From CAVZZV01 sp963779845 (GTDB taxonomy: Bacteria > Bacteroidota > Bacteroidia > Bacteroidales > GCA-2748055), in NCBI GenBank assembly GCA_963779845.1, contig CAVZZV010000001.1, positions 186,001-250,000 on the forward strand: DNA of 64,000 bases, written 5' to 3'. Both the position numbers and the translations under genes were made by a program. Numbering within the stretch: the stretch's first letter is position 1; every line of letters starts with the position of its first letter. Below are positions 27,396-36,374 of this stretch, piece after piece. The notes beneath the pieces are model-generated. The model was given only the letters and a program-made list of their open reading frames with translations, had not been told where the DNA came from and did no database searches.

Positions 27396-29354
27396 TCATT
27401 TAAGGGGGGCTAAAAAATAATTTTCAGGATCGGGAACCGATTTTTTGACTTCAATGCTAAAATCCGGCTGGTATTTAATTAATTCCAAACCTTCATTCTC
27501 GAAACCACTGAAGGGTCCGGGCCTCACAAATCTGAAATCTGACATAAGGTTACTGCTGGAATTATCATTTAGATGCTCGACAAACCGTGACTGCCAGGCA
27601 GGAAGGAGCCGTAGGAAATACAAGCTCAGGTCATATCCCAGAAAGGCATACATGCAGCCTTTTTTGGATTTAATTGAAGGCTCTGAATAGAAGGCGGAAA
27701 CATATTTTGGTAAAAAAGCTTTTACGCGAGGATCGTTATAGCTAAAATTATACGGGCTTAAATACTCCAAGCCGAGTTCATGAAAATATTTAAAATCAAT
27801 ATTCTGAAATGAACTGAAATAGGGAGTCCCGAATACCTCAATATCAAAGTTTTTTAACTGAAAGTAGAGTTGTGATATCACTGTGCTCACGAAGGCTTCA
27901 TCGTCCTCGGGAATAATGATGATGTTCTTTTTGTTTTTAGACAGGGTAAGTTGAAGATCTGAGGCAAGATTGGCTTTGGCTGCGTTATTATAGTTGATTT
28001 CCTTGATAATAATATTCTCAGGAAATGTAAATCGCGACATGGCATTGACCAGGTAACTTTTAAAGACATCCACCTCAGCTTTCAGGGAACTATCGGCACT
28101 ATGTATGAATACGAAACACTTATCATAGTCTTTTGCCAGATAGTCAGAAGCCATCTTAAAACTTGTATGAGTGGATGGGTTCATTTGAAAAAGATAAGGG
28201 TTGTTCATGGTCAGTTTCTCATCGGCATAAAACGGGGATACCATTGGGATATGGTTCTTCCTCGAAAAATCATTGACAATTTCCACATTCCACGAATAAA
28301 AGGGACCGAAAATAAGGTCAACATCATTAAAAAAGTCCGATCGAAGAATTTCCCTTGTCCGGTCCGGACTTTTTTGTGTATCAAAATAACGGATATCAAG
28401 CGACAGTCCCTCCTTTTTGAGCGAATCGACCGCCATGAGGCTGCCTTCGAAAAATTCCAGCAAATTAACAGACCTGGGAAGGTCGCTGTCATTTATGGTA
28501 GGTTCCGGCCCGCTTATTTCATGATCCTCCTCGTTTGGAATCTCATGTTCCACCTGACCCTTATAATTAAAAGGGATTAAATAAGCAACTTTAATATTTC
28601 TTCCCTCCAGGTTTATCAGGGAATCGCTGTAATCAGCCACACTCATAAAAGGAATGGAATCCACCTCATTCTCCAAAGGAAGGGTATCGGTTCGGATGGT
28701 GTCAGGCGGATAGGGACTGACCATCTTTGGAATTCGGATTAACTTTCCGGTTTTAAATCCCTCGAACTGAAGGTCCGGGTTCAGGGCATAAAAATCTTCT
28801 ACGCCCACATTGTATTCCCGGGCCAATCCATAAAGCGTTTCCTTCCTCCTGATCTTGTGCAGGATGAAATCGTTGTAACGGTATACCACATTGGCTCTTG
28901 GAATAAGAACAACCTGCCCTATATTCAGTTTATCATAATCCAGAGCCGGATTAGCCGCTTCGATTTCTTTCACAGAAACATTATATTTCCGGGCTAAAGC
29001 ATATATATTCTCCTTTGGTTCAAGGGTATGCCGGATATATTTGACCGAATCCGGTATATTGTTTTGAGTCGCCTGAACTATTCCCCGGGAAGATGGGATT
29101 TTAAGGACCTGTCCAATGGTTAGATTGGTATAAACCCCGGGGTTTTCAATAGCAATCTCCTTTTCGGTTATATTATAGGCTCTGCTAATGGAATAAAGGG
29201 TCTGACCAGGCTTAACAACATGAATATAATAAACCTTACCTTCAACAATCACCTTGTTTTCTGACCGCTTCACCGGGACAGGTTCCTGCGAAAAGGAGTT
29301 CAGGGGCAGGAACATAGCCCACAAAACAAATAGAAATCCGGTTGCGCTTCTCAA
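27396..29354 (-). CDS. LysM-repeat protein fused to a periplasmic binding protein type 1 domain
   Basis: The 652-residue product has a signal peptide ending near SFSQ. It has three LysM modules (about 44-90, 107-155, 165-212; e.g. VKPGQTLYSISRAYNI) and a C-terminal region (about 255-600) resembling the amino-acid/receptor-type binding fold (VDLIFGPFYSWNVEIVNDFS, HIPMVSPF). LysM should bind peptidoglycan. This LysM plus binding-protein architecture is common in Bacteroidota and has no proven role. The start is a TTG at 29354: it gives a good signal peptide (Arg at 2, then hydrophobic core), while the next in-frame ATG would cut it. Confidence 0.85.
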   Translation of the reverse strand: MRSATGFLFVLWAMFLPLNSFSQEPVPVKRSENKVIVEGKVYYIHVVKPGQTLYSISRAYNITEKEIAIENPGVYTNLTIGQVLKIPSSRGIVQATQNNIPDSVKYIRHTLEPKENIYALARKYNVSVKEIEAANPALDYDKLNIGQVVLIPRANVVYRYNDFILHKIRRKETLYGLAREYNVGVEDFYALNPDLQFEGFKTGKLIRIPKMVSPYPPDTIRTDTLPLENEVDSIPFMSVADYSDSLINLEGRNIKVAYLIPFNYKGQVEHEIPNEEDHEISGPEPTINDSDLPRSVNLLEFFEGSLMAVDSLKKEGLSLDIRYFDTQKSPDRTREILRSDFFNDVDLIFGPFYSWNVEIVNDFSRKNHIPMVSPFYADEKLTMNNPYLFQMNPSTHTSFKMASDYLAKDYDKCFVFIHSADSSLKAEVDVFKSYLVNAMSRFTFPENIIIKEINYNNAAKANLASDLQLTLSKNKKNIIIIPEDDEAFVSTVISQLYFQLKNFDIEVFGTPYFSSFQNIDFKYFHELGLEYLSPYNFSYNDPRVKAFLPKYVSAFYSEPSIKSKKGCMYAFLGYDLSLYFLRLLPAWQSRFVEHLNDNSSSNLMSDFRFVRPGPFSGFENEGLELIKYQPDFSIEVKKSVPDPENYFLAPLK

Positions 29355-29505
29355 GATTGAAATGAAATAAAGTTCATAATAAAACTTAAATATGACCCAA
29401 ATTATTATATAATCCCCATGTCAATTGAGATTAATAGGGCAAACTATTATTGAAAGTCAAAAGGGTCTCCTCAAAAATACAAATTTACCTAACCAAAAAC
29501 CAATG

Positions 29506-30453
29506 TCAGTTCATTTTCAAGAAAGCATTGACATTTGTTGATATCCGGTCCTCAAGCGAGGATATATCCGATTTTGTAAAGCTATCGCCAGTAATTTTTT
29601 CAAAGAGTTCAATATATCTTTCTGACACCCGGTCAACAAACTCATCATCCATATAGGGAACTTCTTGTCCCTCCCTGCCCTGAAAACCATTTTCTATAAG
29701 CCATTGCCGCACAAATTCCTTACTAAGTTGTTTTTGCTCTTTCCCATTCTCCTGTCTTTCCTGATAACCATCGAGATAAAAATAACGGGAGCTGTCCGGA
29801 GTGTGTATCTCATCAATGAGGATAATTTCGTCATCAGCCTTTCCAAATTCATACTTGGTATCTACGAGTATCAGCCCTTTTTCAGCAGCCATCTCCGTTC
29901 CCCTTAAAAAGAGTTTTCGTGTATAATCTTCGAGCACTGAATAGTCATTTTCAGAAACAAGGCCAGAGGATATGATCCCATCCCTGGATATATCTTCATC
30001 ATGTCCCTCTTCCGCCTTTGTAGTCGGGGTAATGAGAGGTTTTGGCAGCCTGTCATGCTCTCTAAGGCCTTCAGGCAGTGGTTCTCCGCAAAGCATACGG
30101 TTGCCTGCCTTATATTCCCTCCAGGCATGACCTGTAAGATAACCTCTGATGACCATTTCTACTTTGAATGGGTCGGCTTTGCGTCCAATGGTTACCATTG
30201 GGTCCGGTGAAGAAATTTTCCAGTTCGGTACGATATCGGAGGTGGCGTCCAGAAATTTGACCGCGATCTGGTTCAATACCTGCCCCTTGTAAGGGATTCC
30301 CTTTGGAAGCACGACATCAAAGGCGGAAATTCTGTCAGTAACCACCATAACAAGGTATTGGTCGTTAATCGTATATACATCCCTGACTTTACCTTTGTAA
30401 TAGTTGTTTTGTCCGGGAAATGAAAATTTTGTTTGGATAAGTGCCTGATTCAT
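29506..30453 (-). CDS. purC: Phosphoribosylaminoimidazole-succinocarboxamide synthase
   Basis: PurC joins CAIR and aspartate to SAICAR in purine synthesis. The 315-residue protein has YKGKVRDVYTINDQYLVMVVTDRISAFD at its start (ATP-binding strand region), VVIRGYLTGHAWREY-like catalytic sequence in the middle, and GLILVDTKYEFG plus LIDEIHTPDSSRY near the end. It is the long form seen in Bacteroidota and eukaryotes rather than the 237-residue E. coli form. It follows phoH after 18 bases on the same strand. Confidence 0.96.
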   Translation of the reverse strand: MNQALIQTKFSFPGQNNYYKGKVRDVYTINDQYLVMVVTDRISAFDVVLPKGIPYKGQVLNQIAVKFLDATSDIVPNWKISSPDPMVTIGRKADPFKVEMVIRGYLTGHAWREYKAGNRMLCGEPLPEGLREHDRLPKPLITPTTKAEEGHDEDISRDGIISSGLVSENDYSVLEDYTRKLFLRGTEMAAEKGLILVDTKYEFGKADDEIILIDEIHTPDSSRYFYLDGYQERQENGKEQKQLSKEFVRQWLIENGFQGREGQEVPYMDDEFVDRVSERYIELFEKITGDSFTKSDISSLEDRISTNVNAFLKMN

Positions 30454-30471
30454 TTTTATTTATATTAAAAT

Positions 30472-31425
30472 TTAATTCTTCTCATCGTAGTTTTTATAGG
30501 CATCGACTATATATTTCACCAATCGATGCCGCACGATATCCCGATTATCGAAAAATATTATGGAAATGCCCCGGATTCCCTCAAGGACTTCGGAAGCGAT
30601 CAGAAGCCCGGAATCCGATTTTCTTGGAAGATCAATCTGGGTCAGGTCGCCGGTAATAATAAACCGGGCATTTTTTCCCATGCGGGTCAAAAACATTTTT
30701 AACTGGTTTCCCGTGGCATTCTGTGCTTCATCCAGAATAACAAAAGCATTGTCGAGTGTACGTCCTCTCATATAGGCTAAAGGCGCGATCTGAATGACTC
30801 CCTCGTCGATAAATGTCTTGAGTTTCCTGGCCGGGATCATATCCAGAAGGGCATCGTACAGAGGCTGCAAATAGGGATCGAGTTTTTCCTTTAAGTCTCC
30901 AGGAAGGAATCCAAGCCGCTCCCCGGCCTCAACCGCAGGTCTGGTAAGGATAATGCGTTTAATTTCGCGAAGCTTTAGGGCACGAACTGCAAGAGCAATG
31001 GCTGTATAGGTTTTACCAGTCCCTGCAGGCCCGATAGCCAGAAGCAGATCGTTCCTGTAACTTTCCTCTACAAGTTTCTTTTGGTTGACTGTTAAGGCTT
31101 TGACCGGTTTTCCCCCTTCACCGAACAGGAGCACATCACTTTCACCGGGAAGGGAAGGAATTGCAGATTTTTCATCATCAATGAGCAGCTCATCAATATC
31201 GTCCGGATTTATATCGTTAAAGTGGTTCAAATAATTCACCAGAAGATCTAACTTGTCTTCGAAAAGATCGATCTGCTTTTGTTCACCGGACACCTTAAGG
31301 GAATTTCCCCTGGATACTATTTTCAGTTTCGGAAAATGTTGTTTGATTCTGTTGAAGCGAATATTGTTGACCCCGAAAAAATCTATGGGATCTATCCCCT
31401 CTAAATATATAATTTTATCAATCAT
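30472..31425 (-). CDS. PhoH-like ATPase (YbeZ family)
   Basis: This is a cytosolic P-loop ATPase of the PhoH/YbeZ family, linked in other bacteria to RNA metabolism beside YbeY. The N-terminal KH-like part (about 1-85) precedes the ATPase, with Walker A AIGPAGTGKT (about 131-140), the RPAVEAGERLGFLPGDL motif and Walker B FVILDEAQNAT. I use the ATG at 31425; a TTG directly before it is also in frame. It is divergent from the SAM hydrolase gene and precedes purC closely. Confidence 0.93.
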   Translation of the reverse strand: MIDKIIYLEGIDPIDFFGVNNIRFNRIKQHFPKLKIVSRGNSLKVSGEQKQIDLFEDKLDLLVNYLNHFNDINPDDIDELLIDDEKSAIPSLPGESDVLLFGEGGKPVKALTVNQKKLVEESYRNDLLLAIGPAGTGKTYTAIALAVRALKLREIKRIILTRPAVEAGERLGFLPGDLKEKLDPYLQPLYDALLDMIPARKLKTFIDEGVIQIAPLAYMRGRTLDNAFVILDEAQNATGNQLKMFLTRMGKNARFIITGDLTQIDLPRKSDSGLLIASEVLEGIRGISIIFFDNRDIVRHRLVKYIVDAYKNYDEKN

Positions 31426-31444
31426 CAAATTGAATAATATTCAC

Positions 31445-31452
31445 TACTTTTG
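31445..31452 (+). promoter_or_regulatory. -7 element for the SAM hydrolase family gene
   Basis: TACTTTTG is an exact TAnnTTTG match, 67 bases before the start at 31519, in the divergent gap with phoH. No -33 TTG at normal spacing was found. Confidence 0.4.
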
Positions 31453-31518
31453 GTTACACAAAATAAGCGTATTTTTTTTAGAATTCAATATTAAATCCTA
31501 TTTAGTTAGCCTCCTGTA

Positions 31519-32298
31519 ATGCCCGTGATCACGCTTACATCCGACTGGAATTCCGCCGATTATTATGTTGCTGCCATAAAGGGCAGGTTGCTTTCTTCCG
31601 GTGCCGGAGAAATTGTGGATATAAGCCATAAAATAAAGAGTTATAACACATCACAGGCAGCTTTTGTTATCCGAAATTCATTCTTTCACTTTCCGGAAGG
31701 TTCTGTCCACCTGATTTTGGTAAATCCGGAAATGACGGATCTAACCCCGCATCTGGTAGTTCAGGGAAAGGGACATTATTTTATCGGGGCCGATAATGGG
31801 GTATTCTCATTAATCCTCGCCGGGAAAGCCGACAAAATTATCCGGTTAAGCTCCCGTGAAAAAGAAAATGAACTCAGCTTCCCCGGTATGCGCACATTTA
31901 CCGCCGCAGCCCTTCATATTATCAAAGGGAATAACCTTGACGCTCTTGGGGAAAAGATGGATAATTTTCAGGAACGGGTTCCCTTGCGGCCAACTGTCGA
32001 GGCCAGTATAATTTCAGGATCCATTATTTATATCGACTCTTATAAAAATGTCATCACCAATATTTCCATGGAGCTTTTTGAACGGATAGGAAAAAGGAGA
32101 AAGTTTGAGATACTGGTCCAAAGCAGGCATAATAGTATAAAAAATATAAGCTTTCATTATAGTGATGAGGAAGCCGGCGAATTATTGGCCATTTTCAACT
32201 CTGCCGGATTGCTGGAGATCGCGATAAATTCAGGAAATGCTTCGGATTTATTGAATTTGGATATTGGATCTTCAATCAGGGTTGAATTTCGGGAATAA
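31519..32298 (+). CDS. SAM hydrolase / SAM-dependent halogenase family (DUF62)
   Basis: The 259-residue protein belongs to the duf62/SAM hydroxide adenosyltransferase family, most members of which split SAM to adenosine and methionine. Family signatures are ITLTSDWNSADYYVAAIKG at the N-terminus, VDISHKI, HLILVNPEMTD and YFIGADNGVFSL, followed by a C-terminal beta-barrel domain with YIDSYKNVITNIS. I cannot see features that would make it a fluorinase or chlorinase, so hydrolase is the default. The mazG stop-start gap downstream carries its own -7 element. Confidence 0.88.
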   Translation: MPVITLTSDWNSADYYVAAIKGRLLSSGAGEIVDISHKIKSYNTSQAAFVIRNSFFHFPEGSVHLILVNPEMTDLTPHLVVQGKGHYFIGADNGVFSLILAGKADKIIRLSSREKENELSFPGMRTFTAAALHIIKGNNLDALGEKMDNFQERVPLRPTVEASIISGSIIYIDSYKNVITNISMELFERIGKRRKFEILVQSRHNSIKNISFHYSDEEAGELLAIFNSAGLLEIAINSGNASDLLNLDIGSSIRVEFRE

Positions 32299-32323
32299 AA
32301 ATGATTTTCCAGGATTCAATGCT

Positions 32324-32331
32324 TACCTTTG
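32324..32331 (+). promoter_or_regulatory. -7 element for mazG
   Basis: TACCTTTG matches TAnnTTTG exactly, 18 bases before the mazG ATG. The upstream in-frame TTG at 32329 is the last three bases of this box, so it is unlikely to be a start codon. Confidence 0.48.
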
Positions 32332-32349
32332 CCCCAAAATGAAATAATT

Positions 32350-33126
32350 ATGCATTCTCTTCAAAAGAAATTGGAATCGTTCGAAAGAGTACTCAATGTG
32401 ATGGATGAATTGCGCGAAAAATGTCCCTGGGACAAGAAACAAACGCTTGAAACGTTAAGAAACCTGACCATAGAAGAAACTTACGAACTGGCCGATGCCA
32501 TTATGGAAAAGGATTTTAACGATATAAAAAAGGAACTGGGGGATTTATTGCTTCATATTGTTTTCTATTCCAAAATCGCTTCCGAACAGAACCATTTCGA
32601 TATAGCTGATGTAGCGGATTCCTTATGTGAGAAGCTTATTTTCAGGCATCCTCATGTCTTCGGTGACATAAGGGTTAACTCCTCCCAAGAGGTAGTAGAG
32701 AATTGGGAAGACCTAAAAAGAAGGGAAGGTCATAAATCGGTGCTTGGCGGGGTGCCCCCTTCCCTGCCTGCGATGATCAAGGCCAACAGGGTCCAGGAAA
32801 AAGCAGGTGCAGTGGGATTTGACTGGGACGAGCCACACCAGATCTGGGATAAGGTTAAAGAAGAGATATCAGAAGTGGAGGAAGCCGTCGGATCAGGTAA
32901 CCAGGAATTTATCGAGGCTGAATTTGGTGATTTATTCTTTTCTCTCATCAATGCCGCCAGGCTCTATGATGTTGATCCTGAAACCGCCCTGGAAAAAACC
33001 AACAAGAAATTCATCAAACGTTTCCGGTACCTTGAAAAAGAAACGCTTGAAAAAAATTTCAACCTGCGTGAAATGAGCCTTGATAAAATGAACGAAATAT
33101 GGGAACGGGCAAAACAATTTGATTGA
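32350..33126 (+). CDS. mazG: Nucleoside triphosphate pyrophosphohydrolase
   Basis: MazG hydrolyses (d)NTPs to NMPs and pyrophosphate, cleaning nucleotide pools and affecting the stringent response. The 258-residue protein has the two-domain E. coli-like layout. Domain 1 has CPWDKKQTLETLRNLTIEE and EELGDLL-type acidic motifs (KELGDLLLHIVF). Domain 2 has EEISEVEEAV and EAEFGDLFFSLIN. The ATG at 32350 is preferred over a TTG at 32329 that overlaps the promoter. The gene converges with the DUF5606 gene with only 20 bases between stops. Confidence 0.95.
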   Translation: MHSLQKKLESFERVLNVMDELREKCPWDKKQTLETLRNLTIEETYELADAIMEKDFNDIKKELGDLLLHIVFYSKIASEQNHFDIADVADSLCEKLIFRHPHVFGDIRVNSSQEVVENWEDLKRREGHKSVLGGVPPSLPAMIKANRVQEKAGAVGFDWDEPHQIWDKVKEEISEVEEAVGSGNQEFIEAEFGDLFFSLINAARLYDVDPETALEKTNKKFIKRFRYLEKETLEKNFNLREMSLDKMNEIWERAKQFD

Positions 33127-33146
33127 GTCGCAGGACTTTCACTCTG

Positions 33147-33587
33147 TCATTCAGTTGGCTTGATATCTTCAGAAGTCTCATTCTCATCATCCCCTGGTTC
33201 AGATTTTAATAGTAAATCCTTCTCCTGCAGAAGGTTATACCATGCGAACAACTTTTTAAGATCTGACATATAAACCCGGTCCCTGTCATATTCAGGAAGT
33301 ATACCGGCGAAATATTCCTTTATTGATTGGGCATCCGTAGATTTTGGATCAATTGTCTGCCCCCCGTTTTCCTTTTCATAGATCTTGTCATAAATGAGGG
33401 ATAATTTTTCTTCCCCTTCTTCGGTATAGACCGAAATATCTTCCAGGGAACTAACCTTTTCACTTCCAAATGCGGGGATACGTTTGCCATCTGTTAATGA
33501 CTCGACGATGATCCCGTTTTTCCCCTGAGAGACAAATTTAAATAACCCAGGTTTGCCGGATATGGACATAATATCTTTAAGATTCAT
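33147..33587 (-). CDS. DUF5606 domain protein
   Basis: This 146-residue soluble protein opens with MNLKDIMSISGKPGLFKFVS, the hallmark of the Bacteroidota DUF5606 family (about residues 3-50). A helical segment (EYFAGILPEYDRDRVYMSDL) and an acidic tail follow. Function is unknown; I see no catalytic motif. It stands between mazG (convergent) and the TerB-DnaJ gene (110 bases upstream, same strand). Confidence 0.8.
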   Translation of the reverse strand: MNLKDIMSISGKPGLFKFVSQGKNGIIVESLTDGKRIPAFGSEKVSSLEDISVYTEEGEEKLSLIYDKIYEKENGGQTIDPKSTDAQSIKEYFAGILPEYDRDRVYMSDLKKLFAWYNLLQEKDLLLKSEPGDDENETSEDIKPTE

Positions 33588-33696
33588 TGGATAAAAGATT
33601 AAGGTTTTTTAAAAAGTTGAATTTTCATATTTCGTTCTTCAGGTCGATTAATTTAGTGTTGGCAGTAAGTATATTCATTCAAACTTTTGATCTGTA

Positions 33697-34422
33697 TTAG
33701 ACAATTCCCCGTTCTTTTTTAATTTTCTCATAAGCCTGGTTTACTTTCTGAAATTTTTCCTGCGCCACTTTCTTAAAATCCTCCCCAAGGTAACTTACCT
33801 TGTCCGGATGGTATTTCATTGCCATATTCCGATAGGCCTTTTTTATTTCTTCTTCGCTTGCAGAACGGTCTATCTCAAGGATTGTATAAGCTGAATCAGT
33901 ATTTTCAATGAACATGGATTTTATTGATTCAAAATCTTTTGAACTAATGCCCAGGTATCCTGCGATCATACTGACCATATTCAGCTCATTAGGAGGTATA
34001 TTCCCATCAGCATTTGCAATGCCGAATAAAAAATGGATCATTTGCAAGCGGGAGGAGTAATCGAGATGGGTCCTAATCTGATTTGAGACTTCCCTGACAT
34101 TAATATCCTGTTTGAGAATGTCGCGTAGCATCATTATGGCCTCACCCGCCGTTCCTTCCCCAAACGACCTGACAAAGTATTCTTTCACATAATCAAGTTC
34201 CGATTTGAGTACCTTGCCATCGGCTTTCATAATTGCCGCGACAAGCACGAGAAGGCTCATTGCAAAGTCACCTGAGGTAGTCCTTCCCCTGGCCTGCTCC
34301 AGAATGCCCAGTCCTGATCCCTTCTCAAAAACACTTCCCAGGACGAAGCCCAAAATGCCTCCGATTGGGCCAAAAACCGCCCAACCCAATCCCCCGGCAA
34401 TCCATTTAGTGTAATTCCCCAT
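33697..34422 (-). CDS. TerB-like and J-domain protein (DjlA-like co-chaperone)
   Basis: The 241-residue protein has a Gly-rich hydrophobic N-terminus (about 5-32, GPIGGILGFVLGSVF), probably a membrane anchor. A TerB-like helical domain spans about 50-165. A C-terminal J domain spans about 172-238, with its HPD motif in AMKYHPDKV. J domains stimulate DnaK ATPase, and the anchor would bring DnaK to the membrane as in DjlA. The start overlaps the end of coaE by 17 bases, so translation is probably coupled. Confidence 0.88.
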   Translation of the reverse strand: MGNYTKWIAGGLGWAVFGPIGGILGFVLGSVFEKGSGLGILEQARGRTTSGDFAMSLLVLVAAIMKADGKVLKSELDYVKEYFVRSFGEGTAGEAIMMLRDILKQDINVREVSNQIRTHLDYSSRLQMIHFLFGIANADGNIPPNELNMVSMIAGYLGISSKDFESIKSMFIENTDSAYTILEIDRSASEEEIKKAYRNMAMKYHPDKVSYLGEDFKKVAQEKFQKVNQAYEKIKKERGIV

Positions 34423-35023
34423 GGTCTAAATTTTTCAATTGCAAAGAAACAAATTTATTATGGATTCCATGCACCTGTGGCAATAACATCTCCTCCCCAA
34501 AATTCGAAATCACAAAGTCAGCCCGTGCCGCTTTTTCTTCTGCAGGCATCTGATTATTTATCCTGGCCATTACATTTTCCCTGGAAAGGTGATCTCTTTG
34601 CATTACCCTTTGAATACGCTCTTCAAGCGGTGCATCTACCACAACAATATAATCAAAAAGTTTGTCTGACCCCGACTCGTAAAGAATGGCCGCCTCTTGT
34701 AAAATGTAGGGTTCAGCTGCATGATTCGCGCACCATGCCAAAAAATTTTCTTTTACCCGTGGATGCACGATCGCATTCAGTTCCTTCAACTTTTCCGGGG
34801 AGTTAAACACCTCACGGGCGATGAAAGTTGTATTAAGCTTATCTCCGTTATAGGAATCAGGACCGAATAGACGGCTAATCTTTTTTATAAGCTGACTATC
34901 CCTCTCCATCAAAGCCTTAGCTTCATGGTCGGCAAAATACACCGGGGCATGAAGGATACTGAAAATTTCAGCGACAGTTGATTTTCCACTGCCTATCCCT
35001 CCTGTTAGCCCTATTTTCAGCAT
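34406..35023 (-). CDS. coaE: Dephospho-CoA kinase
   Basis: CoaE performs the last step of coenzyme A synthesis, phosphorylating dephospho-CoA. The 205-residue protein has the P-loop GGIGSGKS (residues 8-15), the ADHEAKALM segment and the lid region with QRVMQRDHLSRE. Its ATG overlaps the stop of ybbR by one base (TAATG), and its end overlaps the TerB-DnaJ gene by 17 bases, so the three are translated as a tight unit. Confidence 0.96.
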   Translation of the reverse strand: MLKIGLTGGIGSGKSTVAEIFSILHAPVYFADHEAKALMERDSQLIKKISRLFGPDSYNGDKLNTTFIAREVFNSPEKLKELNAIVHPRVKENFLAWCANHAAEPYILQEAAILYESGSDKLFDYIVVVDAPLEERIQRVMQRDHLSRENVMARINNQMPAEEKAARADFVISNFGEEMLLPQVHGIHNKFVSLQLKNLDHGELH

Positions 35024-36021
35024 TACTTTTCGATAAGGTATTCAACTGTCCTGGGAAAGTACTTGAGAGACCGGATAAACTCGGGCTGCCGGGTAACCTC
35101 AACAATGATCTTATTAGATAACCCGGCGAGTGCCTCATTGAAATCGACCGTAGCGGTAAACATGGAGGGCTGCAATTTATCGTAATCGCTCAAACCTACC
35201 CGACAGGTCACCTGAATGGTATGAGGGAAAGTCTTAAGACGGGCCGAATCGGGCATATTCATCACATCAATCGGAATTTCCAGCATTTTTTCCGTGAATT
35301 TTTCTACGACAAAACTAGCGGTTACCTGTTCATGGATCAGTTTGGTATTTTTAATTTTTGCCAGGTCCACCTTCATGGAATTGCTTTGTTGAATGAGACC
35401 TACATCCGTGTTTTTGGTGTTCAGTTCAATCAGGGTATCGACAATATAATCGGGGCCGGAGACCGTAACAGAATCCGGATCAAGAACCGGTCCTTGCTTC
35501 AGGATCAATTGTTTACCTAAATTGTAAACCAATTGAGAATGCACAGGCAGTTTTTTTGATACAACCTTGGCAAATCTGAAGTAAAGGCTGTCGGGCTTGA
35601 TTTCCAGTATTTGAAATTCAGAACTGAGTTGTTTGGCGAAGTAATCCCGTGCGTATCTGGTTTCTATATAGTATACCGAAGAATCCTTACCCGAAGCCTG
35701 GTTCATATAGAACGAGCGGACGTTAAAAACCAGGGGGATATGCCTTGTACCCAGGCTATAACGCAAAAGTGTATACCCATGGGCATTCACATTAAGTGTC
35801 AGATAATCGGGCAGATCCCCCACGAGTATTTTATTGTCAGGGAATTTTCTATAGATAACCGGATATTTTACATCCGTCGTATAGTTTTTGCTCAGGGCGT
35901 TCATAAACCAAAAGATCATGGAAAGCAACAGAAAAAAGGAAAAGACAAATGCCTTTTTTCTGAATGCCGTTTTTTCCTTATCGCTAAAACGTGAAATCCT
36001 GTTTAGAAATCCTGAACTCAC
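35023..36021 (-). CDS. YbbR-domain (CdaR-like) membrane protein
   Basis: The 332-residue protein has one N-terminal membrane helix (about 27-47) and a long periplasmic part with two to three YbbR-type beta modules (e.g. LPDYLTLNVNAHGYTLL, DSVTVSGPDYIVDTL). In Firmicutes YbbR/CdaR regulates the c-di-AMP cyclase CdaA; in Bacteroidota its partner is not established. The start codon is GTG at 36021. It lies 11 bases after yajC and overlaps coaE. Confidence 0.85.
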   Translation of the reverse strand: MSSGFLNRISRFSDKEKTAFRKKAFVFSFFLLLSMIFWFMNALSKNYTTDVKYPVIYRKFPDNKILVGDLPDYLTLNVNAHGYTLLRYSLGTRHIPLVFNVRSFYMNQASGKDSSVYYIETRYARDYFAKQLSSEFQILEIKPDSLYFRFAKVVSKKLPVHSQLVYNLGKQLILKQGPVLDPDSVTVSGPDYIVDTLIELNTKNTDVGLIQQSNSMKVDLAKIKNTKLIHEQVTASFVVEKFTEKMLEIPIDVMNMPDSARLKTFPHTIQVTCRVGLSDYDKLQPSMFTATVDFNEALAGLSNKIIVEVTRQPEFIRSLKYFPRTVEYLIEK

Positions 36022-36032
36022 AGAAATAGAAA

Positions 36033-36356
36033 TTATTTGTTTTGTGCCACTATATCGGTAGAATCTTTTAGTACAGCATTCTTGTCTACTTTAATCCGGA
36101 CGTTATCGGATATTTCAACAGTTACAGTTTGGTCCTTGATATCAGTAACTTTACCGTATATCCCTCCGGTCGTTACAATCTTGTCATTTTTCTGAAGAGA
36201 ACTTCTGTAACTTTTCAATTCCTTTTGCCTTTTAACCTGGGGCCGGATCATGAAAAAGTAAAACACTACGATAATCAGCAATAAAGGCAAAAGGGAAGTG
36301 AGTGCATTAGGGGATTGTCCCTGAGCTGCTTGTAAAAGAATAAGTAGATGGTTCAT
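36033..36356 (-). CDS. yajC: Preprotein translocase accessory subunit YajC
   Basis: This 107-residue protein has one membrane helix (LLPLLLIIVVFYFFMIRPQ, about 23-41) followed by QVKRQKELKSYRSSLQKND and the cytosolic VTTGGIYGKVTDI motif. This is the standard YajC layout, a companion of SecDF in the Sec translocon. Gaps to DUF1573 (18 bases) and ybbR (11 bases) suggest one operon. Confidence 0.95.
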   Translation of the reverse strand: MNHLLILLQAAQGQSPNALTSLLPLLLIIVVFYFFMIRPQVKRQKELKSYRSSLQKNDKIVTTGGIYGKVTDIKDQTVTVEISDNVRIKVDKNAVLKDSTDIVAQNK

Positions 36357-36374
36357 TTTGAATTTATTTAAGTA

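Noticed and set aside
28101..28580. 159-codon plus-strand frame inside the LysM/binding-protein gene
   Set aside because: It is antisense to a clearly coding gene and has a composition unlike a real protein.
31519..32298. Fluorinase or chlorinase function for the DUF62 gene
   Set aside because: The family contains halogenases, but nothing in the sequence or neighbourhood supports halogen chemistry; SAM hydrolysis is the common activity.
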